Positions 35,740 to 43,867 of a DNA stretch of 64,000 nucleotides are shown here, piece after piece. The stretch is from Psychrobacter immobilis (GTDB lineage Bacteria; Pseudomonadota; Gammaproteobacteria; Pseudomonadales; Moraxellaceae), in the NCBI RefSeq assembly GCF_904846225.1, contig NZ_CAJGZJ010000002.1:124001-188000 (forward strand), written 5' to 3'. Below the pieces are notes generated by a model. That model searched no databases. It saw only the letters and a list, made by a program, of their open reading frames with translations, and was not told the origin of the DNA. How positions within the stretch are numbered: position 1 is the stretch's first letter; the number at the start of each line of letters is the position of its first letter. A program made the position numbers and the translations under genes.

Positions 35740-36123
35740 AATATGTTTCCTCCATTACTTATTAATATAATTTGAATGATAAAAAATAAAATCACAGTGT
35801 GAAATTTCGATGTAGAAATTTTTGATACAAAATAAGAGCAAAAATCCTGACAGCTAAAATGATCGAGAGCGATATTCAGTCTTTGTTATTATAAAAATAT
35901 TGTGTCTATTTTCACAATGAAGGCGCTGTTGTACAAATGATACGTTAAGTAATGTTTCAGCCGCTACTCGTAACTATAAATACGTCGGCATACAAACCAA
36001 TAACATATAGTCAAGCCTAAATAAAATAAGACCAAAGACTATCACGCGCTACTGGTATCGATTTTATATTGAACTGACTGTCGTAATTAATAATGACGGT
36101 AATCGTATATATAAAAACAGCCG
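35740..36123. other. 384-bp region between the OmpA-domain gene and its paralogue
   Basis: AT-rich; includes a shortened TATAGTC-family element (36006-36083) and the promoter region of the OmpA-domain gene. No gene seen. Confidence 0.5.
36006..36083. repeat. Internally deleted TATAGTC element (78 bp)
   Basis: Left end TATAGTCAAGCCTAAATAAA; the right end is the reverse complement of ACAGTCAGTTCAATATAAAA followed by TCGATAC. The central part of the family is missing, leaving little beyond the two ends. Confidence 0.7.
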
Positions 36124-37788
36124 TTATCTTACTTGCGCTGGCTCAGCAACGATGACACTACTCGCCATATCGTCTACTTCTGATTGTGAGATAGGACCCG
36201 ACGGCCTGTTGTTTGTAGGGCCATTGCTACTTGAATTACGAGGTATATTAGTGAGATTGCCGTTATTACTGCGCACCGGATTATTGCGTGCTGGTGCAGG
36301 CATCACACTATCGCCCGTATTGTCATCTCCTGCTTGGTACTCTCCAGCACCCGCACCATTATTGCTTACATTACCATCAGAACTATTCGCATTATTGCTA
36401 TAACCGTCGTTGTTATAAGCGTTGTCTACCACGTTAGCATTGGAATCAAACTGATTGTTGACCCCGTTCATGCCTGACATATTATTTGCAGTATCACCAT
36501 TAGTATTCGGCAATGGTAAAGGCGCAACACTATCTATGGTCATGGTTGGTGCCAACGTACGTATATCTGTAGCCAGTCGTTGCAATAACAAATTATCTGG
36601 CGCTTCTAAAATGAGACGGTCATTTTGCAAATGCAGACGGGCAAACGGTATCGGTCTGAGCAAAGTCAGGATATTGGACAACGCCTCGGTAGGTATATTC
36701 GCTATGCTGTTTGCGATGCCCGCTTGTACGGTCAATTCACAAATACTCGCTTGCTCACCAAAACTGGTATTGAGCGCCTGTTGCAACGTGCTTTGTAGTG
36801 CTTCATCGCCAATTGTGCCGCTACAAGTGTATAGACTACCGCTGTTGTCCACCCCAACGATTAGCTCAACGGGTGTCATGACTTGTGCTGGCGGCGCTAG
36901 TGGCGCTACCACAACGGGCTCTGTTACCACTGGTTCTACCAGTGGTACGCTATTAGGTCTGGTTAATATTGCCCAAGCAGCAAGCCCTAGCGCTGCAATG
37001 GCGACTATCAATAAAAACACCCTTATCAGTAGATCATTGCGCTGATTGCGGGTACGCACTTTTTCGTGCTTCATACTGCTGTTTTCTGCCCAATGATGTG
37101 CCGATGGATTGACATGAATAGCATCGGTATTGTCACCAAAATGGGTCTCAGTATTTTCTAGATGACGGCTTTCTACATTGCGACTTTCTATATCGTTATT
37201 TGCGATATCGGCACTTTTTATATTGGTATTTACTATATCAATATTTTCTACATAGGACGCTGTAGATGCAGCGATTGCGCTGGTGCTTGGAATAGACTGA
37301 TGCATACCACCCAAAACAGTATCGACCATTGGCACAGTATTAGCGTCTGTAACGATGATAATAGGTGCTGACCATATCGGTAGATACGGACGCAATGCTG
37401 CCTGCTCTGCCTGCAAAAACGCTGGCAAAAACTGTCCATTGGCCAATATTTTGAGCTCACGATAAGCCAGTGGCGCGGCATTGATGAGCAGCTGTAAGGT
37501 AGTAGACGTATCAATATGATGAGTGGTTGCCAGTTCTTGGACGATAACTTGCCGTGTCTGTTGATCTTGCCACAGCTGTTCAAACAATGAGATTTCTGTT
37601 GCTCTGCTCGCAGCAATCACCTCATCAGTACGAATTAATTGTGAGTAAACCTGAGGCACTGCCAATCGCGCTGCTAAAATGGCATAAAACTGCTCAAGCA
37701 AACTAACATAAGCCACGTTATCCTTGATGTCGCTGTCGCCTAACACCGCTGGTGTAACGGTTTTTTCTAATTGGTCGATCATACTCAT
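36124..37788 (-). CDS. Paralogue of the OmpA-family protein lacking the OmpA domain
   Basis: A 554-aa protein sharing the N-terminal domain (LEKTVTPAVLGDSD, SLLEQFYAILAARLAVPQ), one transmembrane segment at about 254-273 (FLLIVAIAALGLAAWAI) and the BON-like region (LYTCSGTIGDEALQSTLQQA, LQNDRLILEAPDNLLLQRLA) with the OmpA-domain protein downstream. Instead of the OmpA domain it ends in about 130 residues rich in Asn, Gly and Ser (NNDGYSNNANSSDGNVSNNG). Before the membrane segment it has an array of five-residue repeats (DIVNT, NIKSA, DIANN, DIESR, NVESR, HLENT). ATG at 37788 follows GAGGC. Function unknown; perhaps a partner of its paralogue. Confidence 0.82.
   Translation of the reverse strand: MSMIDQLEKTVTPAVLGDSDIKDNVAYVSLLEQFYAILAARLAVPQVYSQLIRTDEVIAASRATEISLFEQLWQDQQTRQVIVQELATTHHIDTSTTLQLLINAAPLAYRELKILANGQFLPAFLQAEQAALRPYLPIWSAPIIIVTDANTVPMVDTVLGGMHQSIPSTSAIAASTASYVENIDIVNTNIKSADIANNDIESRNVESRHLENTETHFGDNTDAIHVNPSAHHWAENSSMKHEKVRTRNQRNDLLIRVFLLIVAIAALGLAAWAILTRPNSVPLVEPVVTEPVVVAPLAPPAQVMTPVELIVGVDNSGSLYTCSGTIGDEALQSTLQQALNTSFGEQASICELTVQAGIANSIANIPTEALSNILTLLRPIPFARLHLQNDRLILEAPDNLLLQRLATDIRTLAPTMTIDSVAPLPLPNTNGDTANNMSGMNGVNNQFDSNANVVDNAYNNDGYSNNANSSDGNVSNNGAGAGEYQAGDDNTGDSVMPAPARNNPVRSNNGNLTNIPRNSSSNGPTNNRPSGPISQSEVDDMASSVIVAEPAQVR
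37151..37255. repeat. Tandem array inside paralogue gene, 7 x 15 bp
   Basis: Plus-strand units: GTATTTTCTAGATGA, CGGCTTTCTACATTG, CGACTTTCTATATCG, TTATTTGCGATATCG, GCACTTTTTATATTG, GTATTTACTATATCA, ATATTTTCTACATAG. On the coding (minus) strand each unit encodes five residues, giving the pentapeptide series YVENI, DIVNT, NIKSA, DIANN, DIESR, NVESR, HLENT. Confidence 0.82.
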
Positions 37789-37904
37789 AGATTATTGCCT
37801 CTTTCGGCCTTCACTTTAAATCTACAAAAAAATGAGGTGTTTATTTTATTTATAACCATCTTACTTTAGGATATTTCTATTATTTTTCACCATTGTCATC
37901 AAGA

Positions 37905-38010
37905 TATAGTCGATACTGAATAAAATGGATACACGATACTACCCTGCGTGACTGGGGTAAATTTTTCTTGCTTGCTGTGCCTGCGCAGACAGAGGCAACT
38001 TACAAACGTA
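37905..38010. repeat. Half TATAGTC element
   Basis: Left end TATAGTCGATACTGAATAAA and interior TGACTGGGGTAAATTTTTCT with the CTTGCTGTGCCTGCGCAGAC core are present; no right terminal repeat is found. Confidence 0.6.
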
Positions 38011-38165
38011 TGGTTTTTTGATTTTTGCTCACAGAGTTACAAGCGTAAACGAACAACTTATACGAGAGTTCTACTAAAACATCCTAAAAACGCATCGTTT
38101 TGTCACATAATAGTTTTTTGTATTAGGCTAACTACTGTTAGTATAACTTTATTATTAATAGCTAT

Positions 38166-38225
38166 ACCTAATAAAGTGACTAATAATAAAGTGCCTAGCA
38201 ATAAAGCGCTTAGCAATAAAGTCAT
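38166..38225. repeat. Tandem array, 4 x 15 bp
   Basis: Units ACCTAATAAAGTGAC, TAATAATAAAGTGCC, TAGCAATAAAGCGCT, TAGCAATAAAGTCAT; ends about 100 bp before the rhomboid start. Confidence 0.8.
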
Positions 38226-38270
38226 CGGTTATGTTTAGTCATTACCCAGCCGTACGCTTAGGCTTAGGCT

Positions 38271-38300
38271 TTGAACATTGTCATTTATAACATTGTCATA
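38271..38300. repeat. Direct repeat, 2 x 15 bp
   Basis: TTGAACATTGTCATT and TATAACATTGTCATA share the core AACATTGTCAT, which also occurs as AACATTGTC in the array inside the M61 gene. Confidence 0.65.
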
Positions 38301-38327
38301 TATCAGGCACGTCCTAAGGATTTTCCT

Positions 38328-38936
38328 TTGTTTAACCACACGACTCTTATCATTATTATTACTGTTATTGTCAGCTTATTGGCATGGCAAAACAAGGCGT
38401 TATTTAATCGACTGATTTTTTATCCACCAGCGGTAAACAATGGCCAGTGGGATCGTTTTGTCACTCATGGTTTTATCCATGCCGATAGTATGCACCTACT
38501 CTTTAATATGTTTACTTTATACTTTTTTGGTCGTGCTATCGAAGGCCTGTATCAACCTTTCTTATTTGGTTATGGTTTTGTGGTTTTTTATGTATTGGCC
38601 ATTATCGTTGCGATGATTCCAAGCTATATTAAAAATAAAAATAGTGCCAGTTATTTAAGCCTTGGTGCCTCAGGCGGTGTATCAGCCGTCTTGTTTGCTT
38701 TTATTTTGCTAGCACCGTGGGAAAAAATCTATCTCTTTGCCGTTGTTCCTATTCCTGCGATACTTTTTGCGGTGGCTTATATCGCTTATAGCATCTATGC
38801 TGATAAACGCGGCGGCTCAAATATCAATCATATGGCACACTTATGGGGCGGGGCGTTTGGTGTTATCGCCACGATTATTTTAGAACCAAAAGTGCTGTTA
38901 CACTTTATCAATGCCTTATTGTCGCCTGGTTTTTAG
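38328..38936 (+). CDS. Rhomboid-family intramembrane serine protease
   Basis: Inner-membrane protease cleaving transmembrane segments. The translated product (about 202 aa) has six hydrophobic segments. The catalytic Ser lies in SLGASGGVSAVLFAF and the catalytic His in NHMAHLWGGAFG; FVTHGFIHADSMHLLFNMFT carries the usual His/Asn region of helix 2. The start is most likely the TTG at 38328, since AAGGA lies 7 bases upstream and translation then begins FNHTTLIIIITVIV; the open frame extends to 38271 without another signal. No partner gene is adjacent; substrates unknown. Confidence 0.92.
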   Translation: MFNHTTLIIIITVIVSLLAWQNKALFNRLIFYPPAVNNGQWDRFVTHGFIHADSMHLLFNMFTLYFFGRAIEGLYQPFLFGYGFVVFYVLAIIVAMIPSYIKNKNSASYLSLGASGGVSAVLFAFILLAPWEKIYLFAVVPIPAILFAVAYIAYSIYADKRGGSNINHMAHLWGGAFGVIATIILEPKVLLHFINALLSPGF

Positions 38937-38940
38937 ATAT

Positions 38941-38980
38941 AGTATCTCTGAATAAAATACAGTATCTCTGAATAAAATTA
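38941..38980. repeat. Direct repeat, 2 x 20 bp
   Basis: AGTATCTCTGAATAAAATAC is followed immediately by AGTATCTCTGAATAAAATTA, just after the rhomboid stop codon; its TATAGTATCTCTGAATAAAA start echoes the TATAGTC family end. Confidence 0.7.
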
Positions 38981-39138
38981 GCAGAAATAACTATTGGCAA
39001 AAGTAATTGATTGTAGAACTGGCAATCGTCATGAAATTAAATATGACAACTGCTTAAAGTCCGTTTGAATGGCTATTTGCCTTATAGTATTATCTTACGT
39101 TTTGCACCCTTTTACACACTAAGATTTGATAGTTAATT

Positions 39139-40104
39139 ATGATTATAGATGTTATTGGTGACATTCACGGCTACGCAGACAAGCTTGTTGGTTTGCTCAC
39201 TCAGTTAGGTTACCGCCATAACGGTCAGTACTTCATGCCACCAGTCGGCCATCGAGCGTTATTTATTGGTGATTTGATTGACCGTGGACCACAGCAAGTC
39301 GCTACCTTGGAGATTGTATTTGCCATGTTGGATGCCGATGTGGCTGATGCGGTGATGGGCAATCATGAATATAATGCATTGGCCTTTGCCACGCTTGACC
39401 CTCAAGACTCCACCCAATATTTACGCTCACACAACGACACACATTTACGCCAGCATGAAGCATTTTTGGCCGAAGTCCCGTTTGGCTCAGACAGCCATCA
39501 GTATTGGCTACAGCGCTTTTATGAGCTTCCTTTGTGGTTTGAGAATGACTCTGCCTGCTTTGTGCATGCCTGCTGGGATGTCGATAGCATGGCTGCATTA
39601 AAGCCGTTATTGACAGAGGATAATCGCTTAACGCAGCACGCACTCATTCTAACCTCCAAAGAAAACACTGTGCCGTTTGACGCGCTAGAGCGGGTATTAA
39701 AAGGCGTAGAAACGGCGCTACCTGATGGCATGGTAATGGTCGATAAAGAAGGCACTAAGCGCACTAGAGTAAGAGTTCGCTGGTGGCTTGATAAGCTAAA
39801 TACCCGCACGCTTATTGAGGTGGCACGTGCACCTTTGTCCGCATTGGCACAAATTCCAAATGATGCCTTGGCCGAAAATATCGACTTTGCGCTTAAAACT
39901 GATAAACCTGTGTTTGTCGGACATTATTGGCTGACAGGGACGCCTGAACCGCTGAGTCCGCAAGTTGCCTGCACCGATTATTCGGCAGCGGTAGATAGTG
40001 GTTATCTCACTTGTTATCAGATTGATACTGAACAACCTTTGCCATTGAACGCCAGTCATTTTGTACAATACCAGCATGATGATTATGCCAGTACAAACCA
40101 ATAA
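39139..40104 (+). CDS. Metallophosphoesterase (PPP/Ap4A-hydrolase-like)
   Basis: Calcineurin-like phosphoesterase of 321 aa with the full metal-site signature: GDIHGYADKL (residues 7-16), FIGDLIDRGPQQ (about 42-53), MGNHEYN, CFVHACWD and GHYWLTG. This order is that of PPP-type protein phosphatases and diadenosine tetraphosphatases; the length is above that of PrpA/B (about 220) and ApaH (about 280). A two-metal (Mn or Fe/Zn) hydrolase in the cytoplasm is certain at family level; whether it acts on phosphoproteins, nucleotides or other phosphates cannot be read from the sequence. It precedes purE by 99 bp. Confidence 0.88.
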   Translation: MIIDVIGDIHGYADKLVGLLTQLGYRHNGQYFMPPVGHRALFIGDLIDRGPQQVATLEIVFAMLDADVADAVMGNHEYNALAFATLDPQDSTQYLRSHNDTHLRQHEAFLAEVPFGSDSHQYWLQRFYELPLWFENDSACFVHACWDVDSMAALKPLLTEDNRLTQHALILTSKENTVPFDALERVLKGVETALPDGMVMVDKEGTKRTRVRVRWWLDKLNTRTLIEVARAPLSALAQIPNDALAENIDFALKTDKPVFVGHYWLTGTPEPLSPQVACTDYSAAVDSGYLTCYQIDTEQPLPLNASHFVQYQHDDYASTNQ

Positions 40105-40203
40105 AATCAGCGCTATTGCTGCCGCTTCGCTATTAAACATTAAACTTGGCTTTACGAAGACGGCAAAACTTTTGTATGATGGTCGTTTTAAGGATATCAA
40201 AGC

Positions 40204-40776
40204 ATGAGCACTACATCGGCTATCATGTCAGCTACCACCGATACTGTTGAGCAAAACGCACCTATCACCTCTCCTGCTGGTCAGCCAAAAGTTGGCATCA
40301 TTATGGGATCGCAATCTGATTGGGCAACCATGAGCGCCGCTGCACAGTTGCTAGCAGACTTCGATATCGCCTTTGATTGTGAAGTGGTTTCGGCACACCG
40401 TACGCCTGATAGATTATTTGATTATGCCAAAAGCGCGAAAGGCAACGGCTTACAAGTTATCATCGCTGGTGCGGGCGGTGCCGCCCATCTGCCGGGTATG
40501 TGTGCCAGCCAGACGTCACTGCCTGTCTTTGGTGTTCCTGTAAAGTCCTCTATGCTGAGCGGTTGGGACAGCTTACTGTCTATCGTACAAATGCCTAAAG
40601 GTGTCGCTGTTGGCACGTTAGCGATTGGTGCAGCAGGCGCTTATAATGCCGCGCTTCTTACGATTCAAGTACTGGCCTTGCATGATGAATCGATTGCTAC
40701 TAAGCTAGACCATCTGCGTGCCACGCAAACCGACACCATTCTTGCCAGCCCAACGCCTGGTATTATCAACAATTAA
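40204..40776 (+). CDS. purE: N5-carboxyaminoimidazole ribonucleotide mutase
   Basis: Moves the carboxylate of N5-CAIR to C4 to give CAIR in purine synthesis. The 190 aa begin with about 28 extra polar residues, then the family core: [14 protein letters not shown] (phosphate loop), [13 protein letters not shown] with the catalytic His, [15 protein letters not shown], and [20 protein letters not shown] with [16 protein letters not shown] at 40204 follows AAGGATATCAAAGC. It is class I PurE, paired with purK 200 bp downstream, which supplies its substrate. Confidence 0.97.
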   Translation: MSTTSAIMSATTDTVEQNAPITSPAGQPKVGIIMGSQSDWATMSAAAQLLADFDIAFDCEVVSAHRTPDRLFDYAKSAKGNGLQVIIAGAGGAAHLPGMCASQTSLPVFGVPVKSSMLSGWDSLLSIVQMPKGVAVGTLAIGAAGAYNAALLTIQVLALHDESIATKLDHLRATQTDTILASPTPGIINN

Positions 40777-40880
40777 TCTCGTTGACTGTTAATAATTTAT
40801 AGCAAGCACTGCTGATACCAATGACCCAGCTATAAAAGGTTTTTACTTGATACTTTTTTTAGATGGTCTTTACTTAATAC

Positions 40881-40904
40881 AAGGTGCATACAATGCACCT
40901 TTTC
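40881..40904 (+). terminator. Terminator-like hairpin between purE and purK
   Basis: AAGGTGCAT, loop ACA, ATGCACCTTTTCC: a 9-bp stem with a short T-run. It suggests partial termination after purE and a separate or read-through supply for purK. Confidence 0.6.
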
Positions 40905-40977
40905 CTATTTTGATAGATTAATTTTCAGATTTTAATACACCAAAAACATTATTCATTTTTAACTTAAAGAGCCTGCC

Positions 40978-42342
40978 ATGACTACAGCAAACGCTTACCC
41001 TGTTACCCAAACCATTCGTACCATCGGTATTTTAGGCGGTGGTCAGCTTGGTATGATGCTTGCCGAAGCCGCCTTACCATTAGGCTATCAGTGTGTGTTT
41101 TTAGAAGACAATGCTGATTGCCCCGCCAGTTTATATGGACGCGTCTTTCATAGCGAGCAACTAGAAGCATTCATTGCAGCGGCAGATGTTTTTACGCTGG
41201 AGTTCGAAAACACGCCAACGTCGACGGTCAAGCAACTGACTGATTTATCAAAATCAGGTAGTAAACACGGCATGTTTCCACCGCTGATTGCCCTTGATAT
41301 CGCACAAGACCGCTTAAAAGAAAAGCAGATGTTTAATGTGCTTGATATCGCAACCGTTCCCTTTAAATCCGTCAATTCTGAAGCTGAATTACAGCAAGCG
41401 TGTGATGCATTGGGACTGCCAATTGTGCTGAAAACCAGCCGCGGCGGTTATGATGGTAAAGGTCAGTTTGTCATCAAGCAAGATAGTGATATCAAAGCGG
41501 CTTGGCAAGAGCTCAAAGACGCTGTTAATGGCAAAGGCTCACTGACGCCAACGCCCGCCCCCTTGATTGCAGAAGGCTTTATTAACTTTAGCCGTGAAGT
41601 TTCTATTATCGCAGCACGAGGACAAGATGGTCAGGTACGCTGTTATGACTTGGTCGAAAATCATCATCATCATGGTATTTTGGCCAAGACTCAAGCGCCT
41701 GCCGTTGGTACCAGCCATTTGCTCAAGCAAGCAACCGATGCCATTACCACGGTTATGGATCATTTAGACTATGTTGGGGTTATGGCACTTGAGCTGTTCG
41801 TCACCAAAGACGCGCGCGGTCATGACTCTGTACTCGCTAATGAGATTGCGCCGCGTGTGCACAATTCTGGGCACTGGAGTATTGAGGGTGCGGTCACCAG
41901 CCAATTTGAGAACCATATTCGCGCGGTGGTCAATTTGCCATTGGGCGATACAGACAATGTACATCCTGCGATTATGCTCAACGTGTTGGGACAATATCCC
42001 GATATCAGCGCGGTGCTAAATATTGATGGCGTGCACTATCATAGCTATCACAAGGCTGAGCGTGACGACCGTAAAATTGCTCACATTACCTTGATGCCTA
42101 ATGACGTGGCTAATTTAGAGACTGCTTTAGCCAAGCTCGTTACGATACTGCCCAATAAAATGGGTCTTGATAATAAATCGATGGCTGCTGTTGATCTGCC
42201 AAAAATGGTAAATAATCCAACTATTACCGACACTGATGACGCCTTAGAAAATACCAGTTTCACCATTACCAATGTCACCACTAAGAGCAATCAAACAGAC
42301 AGCGTAGATGCTAAGGCCACAGTGAAGAAGGCTAAGAAATAA
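40978..42342 (+). CDS. purK: N5-carboxyaminoimidazole ribonucleotide synthase
   Basis: ATP-grasp enzyme that carboxylates AIR with bicarbonate, feeding PurE. In 454 aa: IGILGGGQLGMMLAEAALPL at the N-terminus, ATP-grasp segments LPIVLKTSRGGYDGKGQFV and EGFINFSREVSIIAARG, the metal and ATP site LANEIAPRVHNSGHWSIEG, and HYHSYHKAERDDRKIAHITL at the end. A tail of about 55 residues rich in Thr, Asn and Asp, ending in AKATVKKAKK, extends beyond the usual length. Its stop codon shares one base with the start of the next gene, so these two are translationally coupled. Confidence 0.96.
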   Translation: MTTANAYPVTQTIRTIGILGGGQLGMMLAEAALPLGYQCVFLEDNADCPASLYGRVFHSEQLEAFIAAADVFTLEFENTPTSTVKQLTDLSKSGSKHGMFPPLIALDIAQDRLKEKQMFNVLDIATVPFKSVNSEAELQQACDALGLPIVLKTSRGGYDGKGQFVIKQDSDIKAAWQELKDAVNGKGSLTPTPAPLIAEGFINFSREVSIIAARGQDGQVRCYDLVENHHHHGILAKTQAPAVGTSHLLKQATDAITTVMDHLDYVGVMALELFVTKDARGHDSVLANEIAPRVHNSGHWSIEGAVTSQFENHIRAVVNLPLGDTDNVHPAIMLNVLGQYPDISAVLNIDGVHYHSYHKAERDDRKIAHITLMPNDVANLETALAKLVTILPNKMGLDNKSMAAVDLPKMVNNPTITDTDDALENTSFTITNVTTKSNQTDSVDAKATVKKAKK

Positions 42343-42791
42343 TGCAGATTTGGGTGGATGCCGATTCAGTGCCACTGATCGCCAAAGATTTGATCATAAA
42401 AACCGCTGAGCGTACGCAAACGATGGCGATATTTGTCGCCAATCAGCCAATTAAGCTGCGTAAGTCACCGCTACTTGTCATGACAGTGGTGCCATCAGGG
42501 TTTGATAAAGCCGATGATTATATCGTGGAGCAAATACAACCCGGTGATCTCGCTATCACCAGCGATATTCCTTTGGCCAATGACATTTTGGACAAAGGCG
42601 GTATGGTATTGACGACGCGCGGTATGGTTTACGATAAAAACAACATCAAGCAAAAACTCAACATGCGCGACTTTATGGACACGATGCGCGGCACTGGTGT
42701 GCTAGAGCTACAAGAAATGAGCGGACAAAAGCCTTACGGCGACCGTGACAAAAAAGCGTTTGCTGATGGTCTCAATCGTTTGGTACGTTAG
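42342..42791 (+). CDS. YaiI/YqxD family (UPF0178) protein
   Basis: Conserved family of unknown function with a NYN/PIN-like nuclease fold. The 149-aa product is full length: IWVDADSVPLIAKDLI (N-terminal acidic site), FVANQPIKL, ADDYIVEQIQPGDLAITSDI, PLANDILDKGGMVLTTRG and NMRDFMDTMRG. The conserved Asp residues at the N-terminus and in the AITSDIPLA segment fit a metal-binding nuclease site, which is inferred. The ATG overlaps the purK TAA by one base. The family role is not established, so no function is claimed. Confidence 0.9.
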   Translation: MQIWVDADSVPLIAKDLIIKTAERTQTMAIFVANQPIKLRKSPLLVMTVVPSGFDKADDYIVEQIQPGDLAITSDIPLANDILDKGGMVLTTRGMVYDKNNIKQKLNMRDFMDTMRGTGVLELQEMSGQKPYGDRDKKAFADGLNRLVR

Positions 42792-43126
42792 TACTTCTCA
42801 TCATTGCCATGTGATATCCATTTTTTCTAAACTATCTTTTTTCACTTATCTACTCTTACCTTTCTTATCAATCCTTTGCTCTTACTTCCTTGCAAACGGT
42901 ATACACTCTATAACCAAACACTATGCAATCAGCACGCTTCATAACGAAGTGTGACGCCTATTCTTGTTACGCTATGCTCAGTTTTAATCCAATCCCAAAA
43001 GACGTGATTAGCCATTTCGAACTCGTTTAGCCTACTAGATGTAGTGCTTTTACTCGTTTTTTGCTACTCAAATTTTTGGAAATGGTATTACTATCAATAA
43101 GCATATAAATAAAAATAGGAATGATT
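42792..43126. other. 335-bp intergenic region, no structure seen
   Basis: Pyrimidine-rich stretch after the YaiI/YqxD gene, then AT-rich sequence leading to the NAD(P)-binding gene. A short possible frame is a shadow only. No hairpin or repeat of note. Confidence 0.45.
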
Positions 43127-43765
43127 ATGAAGATTTTAGTAATTGGCGCTAGTGGTCGAGTGGGAACTGATTTAGTTAAGCAGCTATTAGCAGAGAATCA
43201 TCAAGTTATCGGCACCACACGTCAAGAAAAGATATTATTTGATGCCGACAATTATAGCCAAATTGACTTAGATATCACCGCTGAAAAAGACGCCATTCAA
43301 GATCAAATGGACAAAGACATCGACGCGATTTATTTCGTGGCAGGTTCTGGTGGTAAAGATGTCTTAGAAGTCGATTTGCATGGTGCCGTTAAGACCATGC
43401 AGGCCGCGCAAGACAAAGGTATCAAACGCTATATCATGCTTAGCGCCACATTTTCACTAGATACTAGTAAATGGGACAGCCCTGCCATTATGAACTTGAA
43501 AGGCTACTACATTAGTAAGCATTATTCAGATCATTGGTTAGTGAATGACAGTACGCTTGACTACACCATCGTACAGGCTGGTGCATTAAAAGAGAAAGCA
43601 GGCACTGGTAAAATCACCATCAACGATAGTGAAGCTGGTGAAAATACAATTGAAGATGTCGCCACTACATTAGCGGCAGTGTTGACCGCTGACAATACCA
43701 TCAAGCAAGTTTTTGGGCTTCGTAACGGTGACACGCCAATTAAAGAAGCGATTGCCAGCTTATAA
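43127..43765 (+). CDS. NAD(P)-binding Rossmann protein (atypical SDR, YwnB-like)
   Basis: A 212-aa single-domain protein. The nucleotide site is ILVIGASGRVGTDLVKQLL at the very N-terminus; IDAIYFVAGSGGKD and GIKRYIMLSATFSLD follow, then YYISKHYSDHWLVNDSTLDY, which replaces the classical YxxxK, and YTIVQAGALKEKAGTG. This matches atypical short-chain dehydrogenases / NAD(P)H-binding proteins such as YwnB. ATG at 43127 is chosen because AGGA lies 6 bases upstream; the ATG at 43121 abuts it. Substrate unknown. Single gene. Confidence 0.88.
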   Translation: MKILVIGASGRVGTDLVKQLLAENHQVIGTTRQEKILFDADNYSQIDLDITAEKDAIQDQMDKDIDAIYFVAGSGGKDVLEVDLHGAVKTMQAAQDKGIKRYIMLSATFSLDTSKWDSPAIMNLKGYYISKHYSDHWLVNDSTLDYTIVQAGALKEKAGTGKITINDSEAGENTIEDVATTLAAVLTADNTIKQVFGLRNGDTPIKEAIASL

Positions 43766-43796
43766 CCACTCTATTCGCAAGTTAAAAACTTATCAA

Positions 43797-43833
43797 AAAA
43801 ATGCGCCCTAGTTTAGATACTAGGGCGCATTTT
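43797..43833. terminator. Bidirectional rho-independent terminator
   Basis: AAAATGCGCCCTAGT, loop TTAGAT, ACTAGGGCGCATTTT between the convergent NAD(P)-binding gene and epmA. Confidence 0.92.
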
Positions 43834-43867
43834 CGTTTTATTAACTCTAAACCTTAAATGTGTAATG

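Larger units (their letters stand above)
37789..38327. other. 539-bp repeat-rich region upstream of the rhomboid gene
   Basis: Contains a half TATAGTC element (37905-38010) and two 15-bp arrays (38166-38225 and 38271-38300). A 96-codon plus-strand frame across it (37948-38238) is made largely of repeat sequence and is not accepted as a gene. Confidence 0.55.

Noticed and set aside
36455-37045. 196-codon plus-strand frame antisense to the paralogue gene
   Set aside because: Antisense shadow with Ser/Ala-rich low-information text.
37948-38238. 96-codon plus-strand frame upstream of the rhomboid gene
   Set aside because: Begins in a MITE-like repeat and ends in a 15-bp tandem array; the NKV/NKA pattern is produced by the repeat.
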